A DNA stretch of 29,320 bases from JAAYZK01 sp964535025 (lineage in GTDB: Bacteria; Planctomycetota; Phycisphaerae; SM23-33; FEN-1343): positions 1 through 29,320 of the forward strand of contig CAZHRW010000035.1 of the NCBI GenBank assembly GCA_964535025.1. Reading direction: 5' to 3'. Each line of letters opens with the position of its first letter. Positions within the stretch are counted from its first letter, which is position 1. This document shows, one piece after another, positions 1 to 7,491 of this stretch. The position numbers and the translations under genes are program-made. The notes beneath the pieces are model-generated. The model saw nothing but the letters and a program-made list of their open reading frames with translations. It had not been told where the DNA came from and made no database searches.

Positions 1-470
1 GGGACGCGATAGATATTCGTCCCGCCGATCTGGTTGGTGAACACCAGCGAGTCGGCCGCCTCGCCGGCCACGCGGCCGATGGCGGTGTCGTGGAACTGCG
101 ACAGCTCGGTCGTGGCGATCGCACGGCGCTGCCAGCGGCCGCCGGCGGAGGCGGGGTTGGCCCACCAGAAAATCTGGTGGCCCCGGAAGTCGTTGCCGTT
201 GATGATGTCCCCCAGCCCGTCGCCGGTCAGGTCGCGGACCGCCCCGCCGCACTCCATGGCCTCGACGTCGTCGACCTCGTGCATGGGCCACATGTCGCGG
301 TGGCCGGTGTTCTCGAACCAGACCATGCGGCCGTTGCGGCCGCTGACGACGACATCGGGCCGTCTGTCGCCGTTGAGGTCGCCGACGGCGCTGAACGTAT
401 TCATCGCGCCGGGGGGGATGTCGTTTTCGAGTCGTCCGATCGTAACTTTGGTGAACGTCGGTGCTTCCAT
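1..470 (-). CDS. FG-GAP/VCBS repeat protein, N-terminal part (runs off left edge)
   Basis: The minus strand is open from an ATG at 470 to the window edge, giving 156 residues without a stop. It begins MEAPTFTKVTIGRLEND and contains two FG-GAP/VCBS-type blades: DLNGDRRPDVV followed by NGRMVWFENTG, then DLTGDGLGDII followed by GHQIFWWANP. The Asp/Asn-rich DxNxD loops of such blades bind calcium in integrin-like beta-propellers. A ribosome binding site AGGAGA lies about 7 bases before the ATG. No signal peptide is visible at this start, which is odd for a usually extracellular fold, and no substrate can be inferred. It is divergent from rlmKL across a 182-base gap. The overlapping plus-strand open frames at 34-642 and 90-533 are antisense shadows. 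The fold assignment is quite sure; the function is unknown. Confidence 0.8.
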   Translation of the reverse strand, partial: MEAPTFTKVTIGRLENDIPPGAMNTFSAVGDLNGDRRPDVVVSGRNGRMVWFENTGHRDMWPMHEVDDVEAMECGGAVRDLTGDGLGDIINGNDFRGHQIFWWANPASAGGRWQRRAIATTELSQFHDTAIGRVAGEAADSLVFTNQIGGTNIYRV

Positions 471-652
471 GGCGGGGTCTCCTGGGCCGGCCCGCCGGTC
501 GGGCGGACCGTGGTTCTGGTGCTCGCCCCGTAGATACAGACCTTCGCCCCCCGCGCCAAGAGGCTGGCTCTGGCATCACGGCTCCCCTGACGCTATGGTC
601 GGCCGACCGGCCGGACGAACGGGGCGGCGGGCCGGGACGTAAGGGCTGTGGC

Positions 653-2797
653 ATGCATGCGACCGATACAGATACCCTGGAACTCATCGCGACCGCCGCC
701 GGCGGGATCGAGGCGTGCGTGAAGCGCGAACTGGAGGCCCTCGGCTTCGACGGCGTGCGGGTCCGCTCGCCCGGGCGGATCGGCTTCCGCGCGGGGCTCG
801 AAGGTATCCCCCGCGCTAACCTGTGGTTACGGACGTCCGACCGCGTGGGGCTCGTCGTCGGCGCCATCGACGCCGGGGACTTCGACGCCCTGTTCGACGG
901 CGTCCGGGCCCTCGACTGGGAGCGGTGGATCCCCGCCGACGGGGCGTTTCCCGTCCGCGGCCGCAGCGTCAACAGCCGTCTGGCGTCGGTGCCGGCCTGC
1001 CAGCGAACCGTCAAGAAGGCGATCGTCGAGCGCCTCCGCGCCGCTCACGGCGTCGTCGACCTGCCCGAAACCGGCGCGACCTGCCGCGTGGAGGTCGCCC
1101 TCCGCGACGACCGCGCCGTGTTGACGCTCGACACCACCGGCGCCGGCCTCCACAAGCGGGGCTACCGCGCCGCCGCCGGACCGGCGCCGCTGAAGGAAAC
1201 CCTTGCGGCAGCGATGGTTCAGTTGAGCTTCTGGACCGCCGACCGCCCCTTCGTCGACCCGTTCTGCGGCAGCGGCACACTGCCGATCGAGGCGGCGCTG
1301 ATCGGCCGCAACATCGCCCCGGGCCTGCGGCGGACCTTCGCCGCCGAACAGTGGCCCGCCCTCCCGGCGGCCCTGTGGCAGGCCGAGCGGGCCGCGGCCG
1401 GCGATGCGATCGCCCCGGGCCATCCGGAGCGGATCATCGGCACGGACATCGAACCGAAGGCCGTCTCGCTCGCCCGCCATCACGCCGAGCTCGCCGGCGT
1501 CGGCGACGACATCCACTTCCAGGTCCAGCCCTTCGAGCAGCTCACCAGCAAGCGGCCCTACGGGTGCCTCATCTGTAACCCACCGTACGGGCAGCGCTTC
1601 GGGCAGAGCGACCAGGTCGACGCCGCCTACCGCGCCATGCCGGAGGTGTTCCGACGGCTGAAAAGCTGGTCGTTCTACATCCTCACCAGCGTGGACCTCG
1701 AGGCCATCCTCGGCCAGGAGGCCGACCGGCGGCGGAAGCTCTACAACGGGCGGATCCCCTGCACGTACTACCAGTTCCACGGCCCCCGCCCGCCGCGCGA
1801 CGGCGGGCCGTCGGAGCCTAAGTCACCGGCGTTCGGCGGCTTAAAGCCCAACGCGGCTCACCAGGGGCAGGTGTTCGCCAACCGCCTGGGCAAGATGGCC
1901 CGCCACCGGCGGCGCTGGCCGCGACGCGGGATCACGTGCTACCGCCTCTACGATCGAGACATACCCGAAGTCCCTTTAGCTGTAGACGTTTACGACGGCT
2001 ACGTGCACGTCGCCGAATACCAGCGCCCCCACGACCGCACGCCCGCCGAGCACGCCGACTGGCTGGAGATGCTCATGGCCGTCGTCGCCGAGGTCCTTAA
2101 CGTCCCGCGAGACAACATCTTCCTGAAGCACCGCCGCCGGCAGCGCGGCAGCGACCAGTACACCCGGGTGTCCGACCGCCGCCGCATCCACACGGTCAGC
2201 GAGGGCGGCCTGCGGTTCGAGGTGAACCTCTCGGACTACCTCGACACCGGACTGTTCCTCGACCACCGCCCCACCCGCGCGATGGTCCGCGAGGAGGCCG
2301 CCGGCAAGCGAATGCTAAACCTATTCTGCTACACGGGTTCCTTCACCGTCGCCGCCGCCGCCGGCGGCGCCGCCACCACCACCAGCGTCGACCTGTCGGC
2401 CACCTACCTCGACTGGGCCCGACGGAACATGGCCCTCAACGGCTTCGCGGCGGGCGAGGCCCACCGGTTCATCCGCAACGACGTGATGGCCTTCCTGGCC
2501 GACCCGGCGGACGGCGAAGCGTACGATCTGGCGGTGATCGACCCGCCGACGTTCTCCAACTCCAAGCGGACAAAGGACTTCTTCGACATCCAGCGGGACC
2601 ACGTCGCGGCGCTTGTCGCCACGGCACGGCTGATGCCACCCGGTGGGGTGATCTACTTCTCCACGAACGCCCGCCGCTTCAAACTCGACGCTAACGCCCT
2701 GTCGGGCCTGGACATCCACGACATCACCCGCCGCACCATCCCCGACGACTTCCGCAATCCGCGGATCCACCGCTGCTGGCGGATGGTCGTCCGCTGA
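653..2797 (+). CDS. rlmL: Bifunctional 23S rRNA guanine methyltransferase RlmKL
   Basis: A 714-residue protein, close to the about 700 residues of E. coli RlmL (RlmKL). Family knowledge: the N-terminal half makes m2G2445 and the C-terminal half m7G2069 in 23S rRNA with S-adenosylmethionine, in the cytoplasm on the pre-50S particle. Seen here, in order: a THUMP-type N-terminal region (about residues 1-155); a first Rossmann methyltransferase with SAM motif DPFCGSGTLPIEAA (from about residue 202) and catalytic NPPYGQR (about 308); and a second methyltransferase with NLFCYTGSFT (about 555) and DPPTFSNSK (about 630). The frame is open upstream, but the ATG at 653 (MHATDTDTLEL) is preceded by AAGGG and starts exactly at the THUMP homology, so longer starts are rejected. 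It has its own unit, divergent from the FG-GAP gene. The fusion is best known from gammaproteobacteria. Confidence 0.93.
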   Translation: MHATDTDTLELIATAAGGIEACVKRELEALGFDGVRVRSPGRIGFRAGLEGIPRANLWLRTSDRVGLVVGAIDAGDFDALFDGVRALDWERWIPADGAFPVRGRSVNSRLASVPACQRTVKKAIVERLRAAHGVVDLPETGATCRVEVALRDDRAVLTLDTTGAGLHKRGYRAAAGPAPLKETLAAAMVQLSFWTADRPFVDPFCGSGTLPIEAALIGRNIAPGLRRTFAAEQWPALPAALWQAERAAAGDAIAPGHPERIIGTDIEPKAVSLARHHAELAGVGDDIHFQVQPFEQLTSKRPYGCLICNPPYGQRFGQSDQVDAAYRAMPEVFRRLKSWSFYILTSVDLEAILGQEADRRRKLYNGRIPCTYYQFHGPRPPRDGGPSEPKSPAFGGLKPNAAHQGQVFANRLGKMARHRRRWPRRGITCYRLYDRDIPEVPLAVDVYDGYVHVAEYQRPHDRTPAEHADWLEMLMAVVAEVLNVPRDNIFLKHRRRQRGSDQYTRVSDRRRIHTVSEGGLRFEVNLSDYLDTGLFLDHRPTRAMVREEAAGKRMLNLFCYTGSFTVAAAAGGAATTTSVDLSATYLDWARRNMALNGFAAGEAHRFIRNDVMAFLADPADGEAYDLAVIDPPTFSNSKRTKDFFDIQRDHVAALVATARLMPPGGVIYFSTNARRFKLDANALSGLDIHDITRRTIPDDFRNPRIHRCWRMVVR

Positions 2798-2891
2798 GCG
2801 GCCCGGCCGTCGGGGCCCCCGCCGCCGGACTAACTTGTTATATTTGAGGGACGCTATATGTTCCGGCGCCCCGCCGATCGGCACGATTGCT

Positions 2892-2923
2892 CGGCATAAA
2901 ACCGGAATTCTCCGAATTCTCCG
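2892..2923. repeat. 32-base intergenic unit, copy 1 (contains two GAATTCTCC nonamers)
   Basis: This unit begins CGGCATAAAACC and ends in two tandem nonamers GAATTCTCC GAATTCTCC G. A second copy at 3057-3088 in the same orientation matches at 30 of 32 positions, differing at positions 13 and 22. It lies in the 599-base gap after rlmKL, which is clearly less GC-rich than the coding DNA around it. No gene is supported here; the minus-strand frame 2838-3062 is just translated repeat. Confidence 0.85.
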
Positions 2924-2950
2924 GGGTCTTTTGCCGTTTTCGCCCCCCAC

Positions 2951-2986
2951 GATACTCCGAATACTCCGAATTCTCCGAATACTCGG
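2951..2986. repeat. Four tandem nonamers of type (A/G)AT(A/T)CTCCG
   Basis: Four consecutive 9-base units read GATACTCCG, AATACTCCG, AATTCTCCG and AATACTCGG. They share the core of the nonamers in the flanking 32-base units, so the whole block 2892-3088 looks like one repeat array with a central spacer. Because the period is a multiple of three, the minus strand reads as a Glu-Tyr-Ser / Glu-Asn-Ser tripeptide repeat. There is no spacer diversity, so it is not a CRISPR array. Confidence 0.85.
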
Positions 2987-3056
2987 GGTGACTAACACAG
3001 GCTAACAGGCGCTTTTTCGAGTACTCTGTCCCTCTATAGATGCCGCAGGCGGAGGA

Positions 3057-3088
3057 CGGCATAAAACCCGAATTCTCGGAATTCTCCG
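3057..3088. repeat. 32-base intergenic unit, copy 2
   Basis: Direct repeat of 2892-2923 with two substitutions, 165 bases further on. It also begins CGGCATAAAACC and ends in GAATTCTCG GAATTCTCC G. Together with the tandem nonamers between them, the two copies bracket the array. Confidence 0.85.
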
Positions 3089-3396
3089 TTATTTTACCCA
3101 GTTTAACAGGGGCGTTGAGGGCACCGATGCGGGCATTGGTTTATTGAGCACGGGGTCAATATTGTAAAGGGTAAACTGAACAAACTGCGCTTCGGGCTTC
3201 AGAAGATTGACGGATGGCACAACATTGTTCAATCTTTCCATCCTAATGTTAACCAGGCGGCTCCGTGCCCGCGCGATGGGCCTGGTTATGCTATAGTAGC
3301 CTGTTCTGGTTCAGGCACGCGCGCCGGGCCGCGACCGACCGGCCGGCCGGGCCCGCGGGTGTGGGTGGGTCCCACGGAGGCCCTCGGATGGCCCGC
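3089..3396. other. AT-richer gap with stem-loops, no gene supported
   Basis: This is the rest of the gap between rlmKL and the coiled-coil gene, and is much more AT-rich than the genome around it. Two inverted repeats stand out. One is AGATTGA/TCAATCT around 3200-3235. The other is a perfect 9-base stem TAACCAGGC (3250-3258) / GCCTGGTTA (3280-3288) with a 21-base loop, followed by a short GCCTG/CAGGC stem near 3300-3317. On the minus strand the latter structures lie about 80-150 bases past the coiled-coil gene's stop and could help terminate it, but no U-tract is present. A small RNA is possible but not shown. Confidence 0.4.
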
Positions 3397-4896
3397 TCAG
3401 TCGGCGCCCGGCGACGTGGTGGCCTGGTCGCGGGGCTGGGGGGTTGTCTGCAGCTTGGAGAGCAACCCGGCGCAACTGTGGGGGTCGACCTCGGCGACGG
3501 TCAGCTCGCCGACGAAATCGGTGCCGCGGTAGAGGATGAACCGCATGCCCTCGACCACGCCGTCGGCCGTGCCGACGTTCAACTGGGCGACCTGGTGGCC
3601 GGCGTCGACGGCCGTGACGCGACCGCTGATGTCGCGCCCGGCCGGCGCGGCGGGCGGGGGGCCTTGTCGCCTGGCAATGTCACCAATTCGCGGCGGCTGC
3701 CGTGGGTTGTCGAAGCGCCCTTCGCAGGTGCTGGAGTTCACGCCGGTGACCTCGAACTCGCCGACGACCTCGCCGCCGCGGGAGAGGGTGAAGCGCATGC
3801 CCGGCTTGACGCCGTCGGTTTCGCCGACGTTGAGGAAGGCGATCTGCTTTTCGGGAACAACGTTCAGGACGCGGCCGGTGAGGCCCGCCGTTTCGCCGCC
3901 GCCGTCCGTCCCGGCCAGTCGCGCCTCCAGTTCATGGATCTTCTCCACGGCGACCGCCAGTTCCCTTTGCCTGGCTGTGGCGAGCTGGCGGGCCGCCTCC
4001 ATGTCGCGGGCGAGTTCCTGCCCCCGCAGCTCCGCACGACGAAGCTCCTCGGTAAGCTGCCCCACGGCGGCGTTCCGTTCGTCCAGTTGACCGCTGAGCA
4101 GCTCGTTTTGATGGACCTGCTGGGCGACCGACGCCTCCAGGCCGGTCAGGCGTTCGGCGAAGGCCTCGTCCCGCCTGAGCAGGCGGGCGTTCTCGGCCCC
4201 CAGGCGGTCGAGCTCATCGCCCATCCGGTCTTTCTCGCCGGTCAGCGCACGGACCCGCTCATCGGCCTGGCGAGCGGCGGCCTCGATCCTGGCCTCGTCG
4301 TACAGCACCGCGCCGCGGCGCCACATGCTCCCGGCCTGGTCGAATTCGCCCTCGTCAAACGCTTTCTTCGCCAGGATGAACGCATACTCGGCCTCGTGCC
4401 ACGGCCCGGCCATGTCCATCGACCCGGCCGTCGGGGCCCGTTCGGCGGCGGCGTTGGCCTGCTCCCGCTCGACGATGGCGCGACGGCGGGAATCGTCGCG
4501 CCGGCGGAGGTCCTCGCACCGGCGGTGGAGCGCCGCGTACGCCTCGGCCGCGTCGGCGAAGGCGTCGCGCCGGTAGAACGCCTCGGCGCGGTCCAGGTCG
4601 TCGCGCGCCTCGGCCAGCGGCGCGGCGAGCCCGTCCTCGGCGGGCAGATCCTTCACCTCGTCCCACGCCGCGAGGGCCGCGTCGCGCCCCGGCGCCAGGA
4701 CGGCGCGCATCGCGCGCGGCGACGGTTCGGCCGGCGCGTCGGCCGCCTCGCGAGCGGCCGGCCACCCGGCACCGAACAGCGTCCAGGCGATCACGGCGAC
4801 CGGCAGGGCGATCGCCAGCACGCCCGCGGCGATCAGCGGCCAGAGAAGACGGTGGCGGGAAGACCCGCCCGACGGCGCATCGGACTGTGCACTCAT
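3397..4896 (-). CDS. Membrane-anchored coiled-coil protein with two FlgT-C-like repeats
   Basis: A 499-residue protein. It has one strongly hydrophobic segment at about residues 17-41 after a short Arg/His-containing N-terminus, suggesting a signal anchor with the rest in the periplasm. A TPR-like helical region with 'FYRRDAFADAAEAY' and 'AFDEGEFDQAGSMW' spans about 95-200. A long heptad-rich coiled coil follows at about 199-330. Two similar C-terminal modules (about 341-393 and 425-478) share the pattern GRV..V......V..LNVG..DGV..GMRF, resembling the C-terminal domain of the flagellar protein FlgT. Low-complexity linkers rich in Pro/Ala separate and end the modules. The chosen start, MSAQSDAPSGG, places the hydrophobic helix near the N-terminus and has GAGG about 10 bases upstream; the frame upstream is repeat-derived. 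No flagellar gene is nearby, so the role is unknown, perhaps structural in the envelope. Confidence 0.75.
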   Translation of the reverse strand: MSAQSDAPSGGSSRHRLLWPLIAAGVLAIALPVAVIAWTLFGAGWPAAREAADAPAEPSPRAMRAVLAPGRDAALAAWDEVKDLPAEDGLAAPLAEARDDLDRAEAFYRRDAFADAAEAYAALHRRCEDLRRRDDSRRRAIVEREQANAAAERAPTAGSMDMAGPWHEAEYAFILAKKAFDEGEFDQAGSMWRRGAVLYDEARIEAAARQADERVRALTGEKDRMGDELDRLGAENARLLRRDEAFAERLTGLEASVAQQVHQNELLSGQLDERNAAVGQLTEELRRAELRGQELARDMEAARQLATARQRELAVAVEKIHELEARLAGTDGGGETAGLTGRVLNVVPEKQIAFLNVGETDGVKPGMRFTLSRGGEVVGEFEVTGVNSSTCEGRFDNPRQPPRIGDIARRQGPPPAAPAGRDISGRVTAVDAGHQVAQLNVGTADGVVEGMRFILYRGTDFVGELTVAEVDPHSCAGLLSKLQTTPQPRDQATTSPGAD

Positions 4897-5132
4897 GGCG
4901 TACCTCGTAGACCTCGCGGTGTTGACCTGGACCCGGCGGACGCGATGGACATGGTAAGAAGTATGACCCGGTCCGCCCGGTTTGTCCATAGCCTCGTCGG
5001 GACAGATGCAATGGCAACGGCGACGGCGCGGGCGACGGCGCCTGGCAGGCTGCCGCCGGCGCCCTTTGTTCTTCCGGGTCTCATCCGGTTTTCGTGGTTG
5101 CGATGGGCCTGCAAACAGCCACGGCCAGGAGC

Positions 5133-5245
5133 GCCACAGAGGGCACAAAGAACGCAACGAAAAGAACGGCAAGGGCTTATACCGCAGAGGGCACGGCTTG
5201 CCACGCCGAAGCCCTGGCGGAGGCGGGAGAACACAGAGAAAGCAG
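5133..5245. repeat. CACAGAG-type intergenic repeat block
   Basis: This block holds variants of a purine-rich motif: CAGAGGGCAC twice exactly (5137-5146 and 5185-5194), with GAACGCAAC following the first, and GAGAACACAGAGAAAGC near 5229-5244. Its base composition differs from flanking coding DNA, with strong purine bias on the plus strand. Such CACAGAG-rich stretches are frequent between genes in some bacterial genomes, which is from memory and unchecked. No gene is supported in 4897-5262. Confidence 0.5.
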
Positions 5246-5262
5246 ATTCACGTCACTTGTTG

Positions 5263-5359
5263 CCGTCGACCGCAGGTGAGCGGAGCATGTCACCCATTCC
5301 GGGAAGGGCCGTCGCCGGTGTTCGTGCGCTCCCGTTCCGCTGATTTCCTGCTCACCTGC
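5263..5359 (-). repeat. Dispersed ~100-bp element, copy A (divergent)
   Basis: Read on the minus strand, this copy starts GCAGGTGAGCAGGAAATCAG and ends CTCACCTGCGGTC, matching the two better-conserved copies at 13614-13712 and 21913-22029. The middle is divergent. The ends form a short inverted repeat (GCAGGTGAG / CTCACCTGC). No tRNA is adjacent to this copy. Confidence 0.65.
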
Positions 5360-5641
5360 TCGGTGCCGCTTGGCAGTACGGACGGGAGACAGGGGCGTCA
5401 CCAGCGGATCGGGCGGCCGGGCTCCCCCTTGTCCGGCCTGACCCGACTGGCGGAGCGGCTGCGGCGGGGATCGGACCCATCCCCCTCGAGGTCCGGCGCG
5501 TCGGGCATCTCCCGTCACCGGGCCGGAGCCTGCTCCAGGCGCGTCGTCGCCCCCCGTGCGGACGCGCAACGATGCGGCCTCCGACGCGGCGTCGGACCCC
5601 ATGAGCCCCGGATCCCCCACCGACAGCTCCACGCATCAACG
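5360..5641. other. Gap without a supported gene
   Basis: This lies between element copy A and the stop of the STAS gene. On the minus strand an ATG overlaps the STAS stop (ATGA), and a GTG follows, but the resulting frames are Arg/Gly/Pro-rich, change apparent codon bias part-way, and run into the repeat. A decayed downstream gene is possible; nothing recognisable remains. Confidence 0.4.
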
Positions 5642-6043
5642 TCATCGCCCCTGTGATCTCCCATCCGATTCGTAGGTCCCCGTCGCCACCGGCGTGTCGA
5701 TCGGATCGCCCCAGACCGCCAGCGCGTCGTCGACGTCGGCGTAGACGGCCATCAGCCGGTCCAGTTCGGTGATCCGCAGCAGCGTGCCCACCTGCGGCCG
5801 TACGCCCGCCAGCCACAATGCCCCCCCGTCGGCGACCACACGGCGGAAGGTCCGCACCAGGCAGCCCAGGCCCGTCGCGTCCATCGTGCGGATGCGGGAC
5901 AGGTCCAGCACCACGCGGCGGGCGCCCGACTCGGCGAGCCCCTCCAGCCCCCGGCCCAACACGGCGACCGATCCGACGTCCAGCCGATCGGCGTCCGGCT
6001 GGAATACGGTCACGCCCCGGATCCGGCGCACGTTGACACGCAT
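5642..6043 (-). CDS. STAS-domain protein (anti-sigma factor antagonist-like)
   Basis: A 133-residue single STAS domain, the usual length for SpoIIAA/RsbV-type proteins. Family members bind anti-sigma kinases and are switched off by phosphorylation of a Ser in the D-S-(S/T)-G motif. The strand-helix pattern is typical: VVLDLSRIRTMDATGLGCL at about residues 45-62. Here the motif reads Asp55-Ala56-Thr57-Gly58, so the position of the phosphorylated Ser (Ser58 of Bacillus SpoIIAA) is Ala. The codons were checked as GAC GCG ACG GGC. The ATG at 6043 is preferred because GAGGGGG sits about 7 bases upstream; a GTG two codons earlier is too close to that site. No anti-sigma kinase or PP2C phosphatase gene is adjacent. 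It may be a constitutive antagonist or a STAS domain with another role. Confidence 0.85.
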   Translation of the reverse strand: MRVNVRRIRGVTVFQPDADRLDVGSVAVLGRGLEGLAESGARRVVLDLSRIRTMDATGLGCLVRTFRRVVADGGALWLAGVRPQVGTLLRITELDRLMAVYADVDDALAVWGDPIDTPVATGTYESDGRSQGR

Positions 6044-6290
6044 GGACACGCCCCCTCAAAGCCATCGGGAAAACCCCTCGGGGAGGTCCGGCACCCTGCC
6101 GTCGCCCCCCGTTCACCTGCGCTATCGGCAGCGGCGGCGAGGCGGGATAACTAAACTTTCGGCCCGCGCCGCACGTCGGCGGCCGGCAGTGATGCGGCGT
6201 CTGGCGCAAGCGTTTCCCCGCGAATAAGCTGCGGGCGCAGGAGGACGCCGGGGCTTTTTTGGCCTTGTGTCGGGTCCAGCCGCCGGTAGA

Positions 6291-6382
6291 GTAGGGGCGA
6301 CCCTTGTGGTTGCCCTCGATCGGCGGCAGGATGGTCATCGTCGCTCGACGGTGGCGAGGGCAACCACAAGGGTTGCCCCTAC
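6291..6382. repeat. Large inverted repeat (28-base arms), MITE/REP-like
   Basis: The left arm is 6291-6318 and the right arm 6355-6382, complementary at 27 of 28 positions, with a 36-base centre. The arms carry GTAGGGGC at the outer edge and CCCTTGTGGTTGCCC inside. The structure has no coding potential and lies 92 bases upstream of the HEAT-repeat gene. It is typical of a palindromic repetitive element or a small non-autonomous mobile element. Together with the flanking hairpin it fills much of the 431-base gap 6044-6474, where I see nothing else. Confidence 0.85.
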
Positions 6383-6399
6383 AACCGCTGTCGACGTGA

Positions 6400-6424
6400 G
6401 CGGGCAACCACGAGGGTTGCCCGC
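6400..6424. repeat. Hairpin related to the adjacent inverted repeat
   Basis: Perfect 10-base arms GCGGGCAACC / GGTTGCCCGC with a 5-base loop. The GGGCAACCAC...GGGTTGCCC core is the same as in the 6355-6382 arm, so this looks like a partial or collapsed second copy of the same element, 50 bases upstream of the HEAT-repeat gene start. Confidence 0.75.
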
Positions 6425-6474
6425 AGGAGAGTCGCCGTTTCGTCCGTACCCAACCTGGAGACCCTGAGCCAACC

Positions 6475-7491
6475 ATGACCCCTTACGAACTGCTGGCCGC
6501 GTCGCTGCGGGACGCCGATCGCGTGATCGCCGCCGACGCGGCCCGCCTGCTGGGCGGGCTGGGCCGCGTGGAGGCGGCCGGGCCGCTGGTGCGGTATGTG
6601 ACCGAGTGCCGCTACCACGCCAAGGTCGCCGGCTTCGAGGCCCTGGCACGACTGGGCCAGACGTCGGTCTGCGAGGCGATCCGCCCGCTTGTCGATGCGC
6701 CCAACGTGTACGACGACTGGTACTGGTACGGCCGCAAAGTCGTCCGCGCCGCGGCGGCGACGGCCCTGCTGGCCCTCGGCGACGACAGCGGCGCCGCCTA
6801 TCTCAACGAGCTGGCCGACAAGGGCGACGACGCCCTGGGCGCGTTCATGGCCCCGGCCGTGCTGCAACTGCCCGACACCACCGACGCCGCGACGGCCCTC
6901 AAGGCCCGCCTGACCGTCGAGGCGCTCATCGGCGTCCGCGAGCGGAGCGTCCGCCTGAGCGACCCGGGGCGCCTGGTGCGCGTCGTCGAGGCCCTGGGGC
7001 TGATCGGCACCGAGGAGGCGGCCGGCGCAATCGCCCGGTGGCTGGACTTCCGCAGCCGCTACGTTCGCGGCCAGGCGGCGTTGAGCCTGCTGGCCGCGTC
7101 GGCGACCGACGAGCACATCGCGGCGGTCGAGGCCCTGCGGGACGACGACGCGACGGACTTCGTCCGCCTCCGCGCCACGCAGGCGCTGGCCGGGGCCGGC
7201 GCGACCGACGATGTCGCGGCGCTGGTCGACCTGGCGGCGGGCGCCGCCGACGCGATCGACCGCGGCGCGGCGCTGGAGGCGCTGGGCCTGCTCGGCTGCG
7301 AGGATGTCGCCGACGCCGTCGCAGCGGCCCTGGGCGACGACGTGCCCTACGTGCGGCTGTGTGCGATCGAGGCCCTCGACCGCCTCGACGCCGGCGGCGA
7401 GGCCGTCGCCGCGAGGATGGATGATCCGAGTCGCCGCGTCCGCCTCCAGGCGGCCGCGTACCTGGCGGCCCGCGACGGGGAGGAGCGCTGA
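6475..7491 (+). CDS. HEAT-repeat (PBS lyase-type) protein
   Basis: A 338-residue all-helical repeat protein with no signal peptide, so probably cytoplasmic. Roughly 30-residue helical pairs recur along its length: ADRVIAADAARLLGGLG, HAKVAGFEALARLGQ, DAIDRGAALEALGLLG, VPYVRLCAIEALDRL and PSRRVRLQAAAYLAA near the end. Such HEAT/EZ repeats form a solenoid for protein binding, or act as lyase-like subunits; no catalytic residues can be named. The ATG at 6475 begins directly with the first helix; the ribosome binding site is weak (GGAG about 14 bases upstream). Its stop overlaps the start of the ceramidase-like gene (TGATG), which implies translational coupling and a shared task, perhaps as an accessory subunit of that enzyme. 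Confidence 0.85.
   Translation: MTPYELLAASLRDADRVIAADAARLLGGLGRVEAAGPLVRYVTECRYHAKVAGFEALARLGQTSVCEAIRPLVDAPNVYDDWYWYGRKVVRAAAATALLALGDDSGAAYLNELADKGDDALGAFMAPAVLQLPDTTDAATALKARLTVEALIGVRERSVRLSDPGRLVRVVEALGLIGTEEAAGAIARWLDFRSRYVRGQAALSLLAASATDEHIAAVEALRDDDATDFVRLRATQALAGAGATDDVAALVDLAAGAADAIDRGAALEALGLLGCEDVADAVAAALGDDVPYVRLCAIEALDRLDAGGEAVAARMDDPSRRVRLQAAAYLAARDGEER

Noticed and set aside
471..652. A riboswitch or strong promoter in the divergent gap before rlmKL
   Set aside because: Nothing beyond ribosome binding sites was recognised there; base composition is uniform.
2951..2986. Possible CRISPR array
   Set aside because: The repeats are 9 bases long, directly abutting and without unique spacers, and no cas gene is near.
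2838..3062. A minus-strand 74-residue frame with Glu-Tyr-Ser/Glu-Asn-Ser repeats
   Set aside because: The peptide is the translation of 9-base DNA repeats; there is no ribosome binding site and no domain.
3265..5343. A plus-strand frame of 692 codons opposite the coiled-coil gene
   Set aside because: Its composition is that of an antisense frame, and it enters repeat DNA at its end. The minus strand has a membrane segment, coiled coil and repeated modules.
5352..5641. A gene overlapping the STAS stop (ATGA) on the minus strand
   Set aside because: The frames are Arg/Gly/Pro-rich, lack domain similarity and end in a dispersed repeat; at most a decayed gene.
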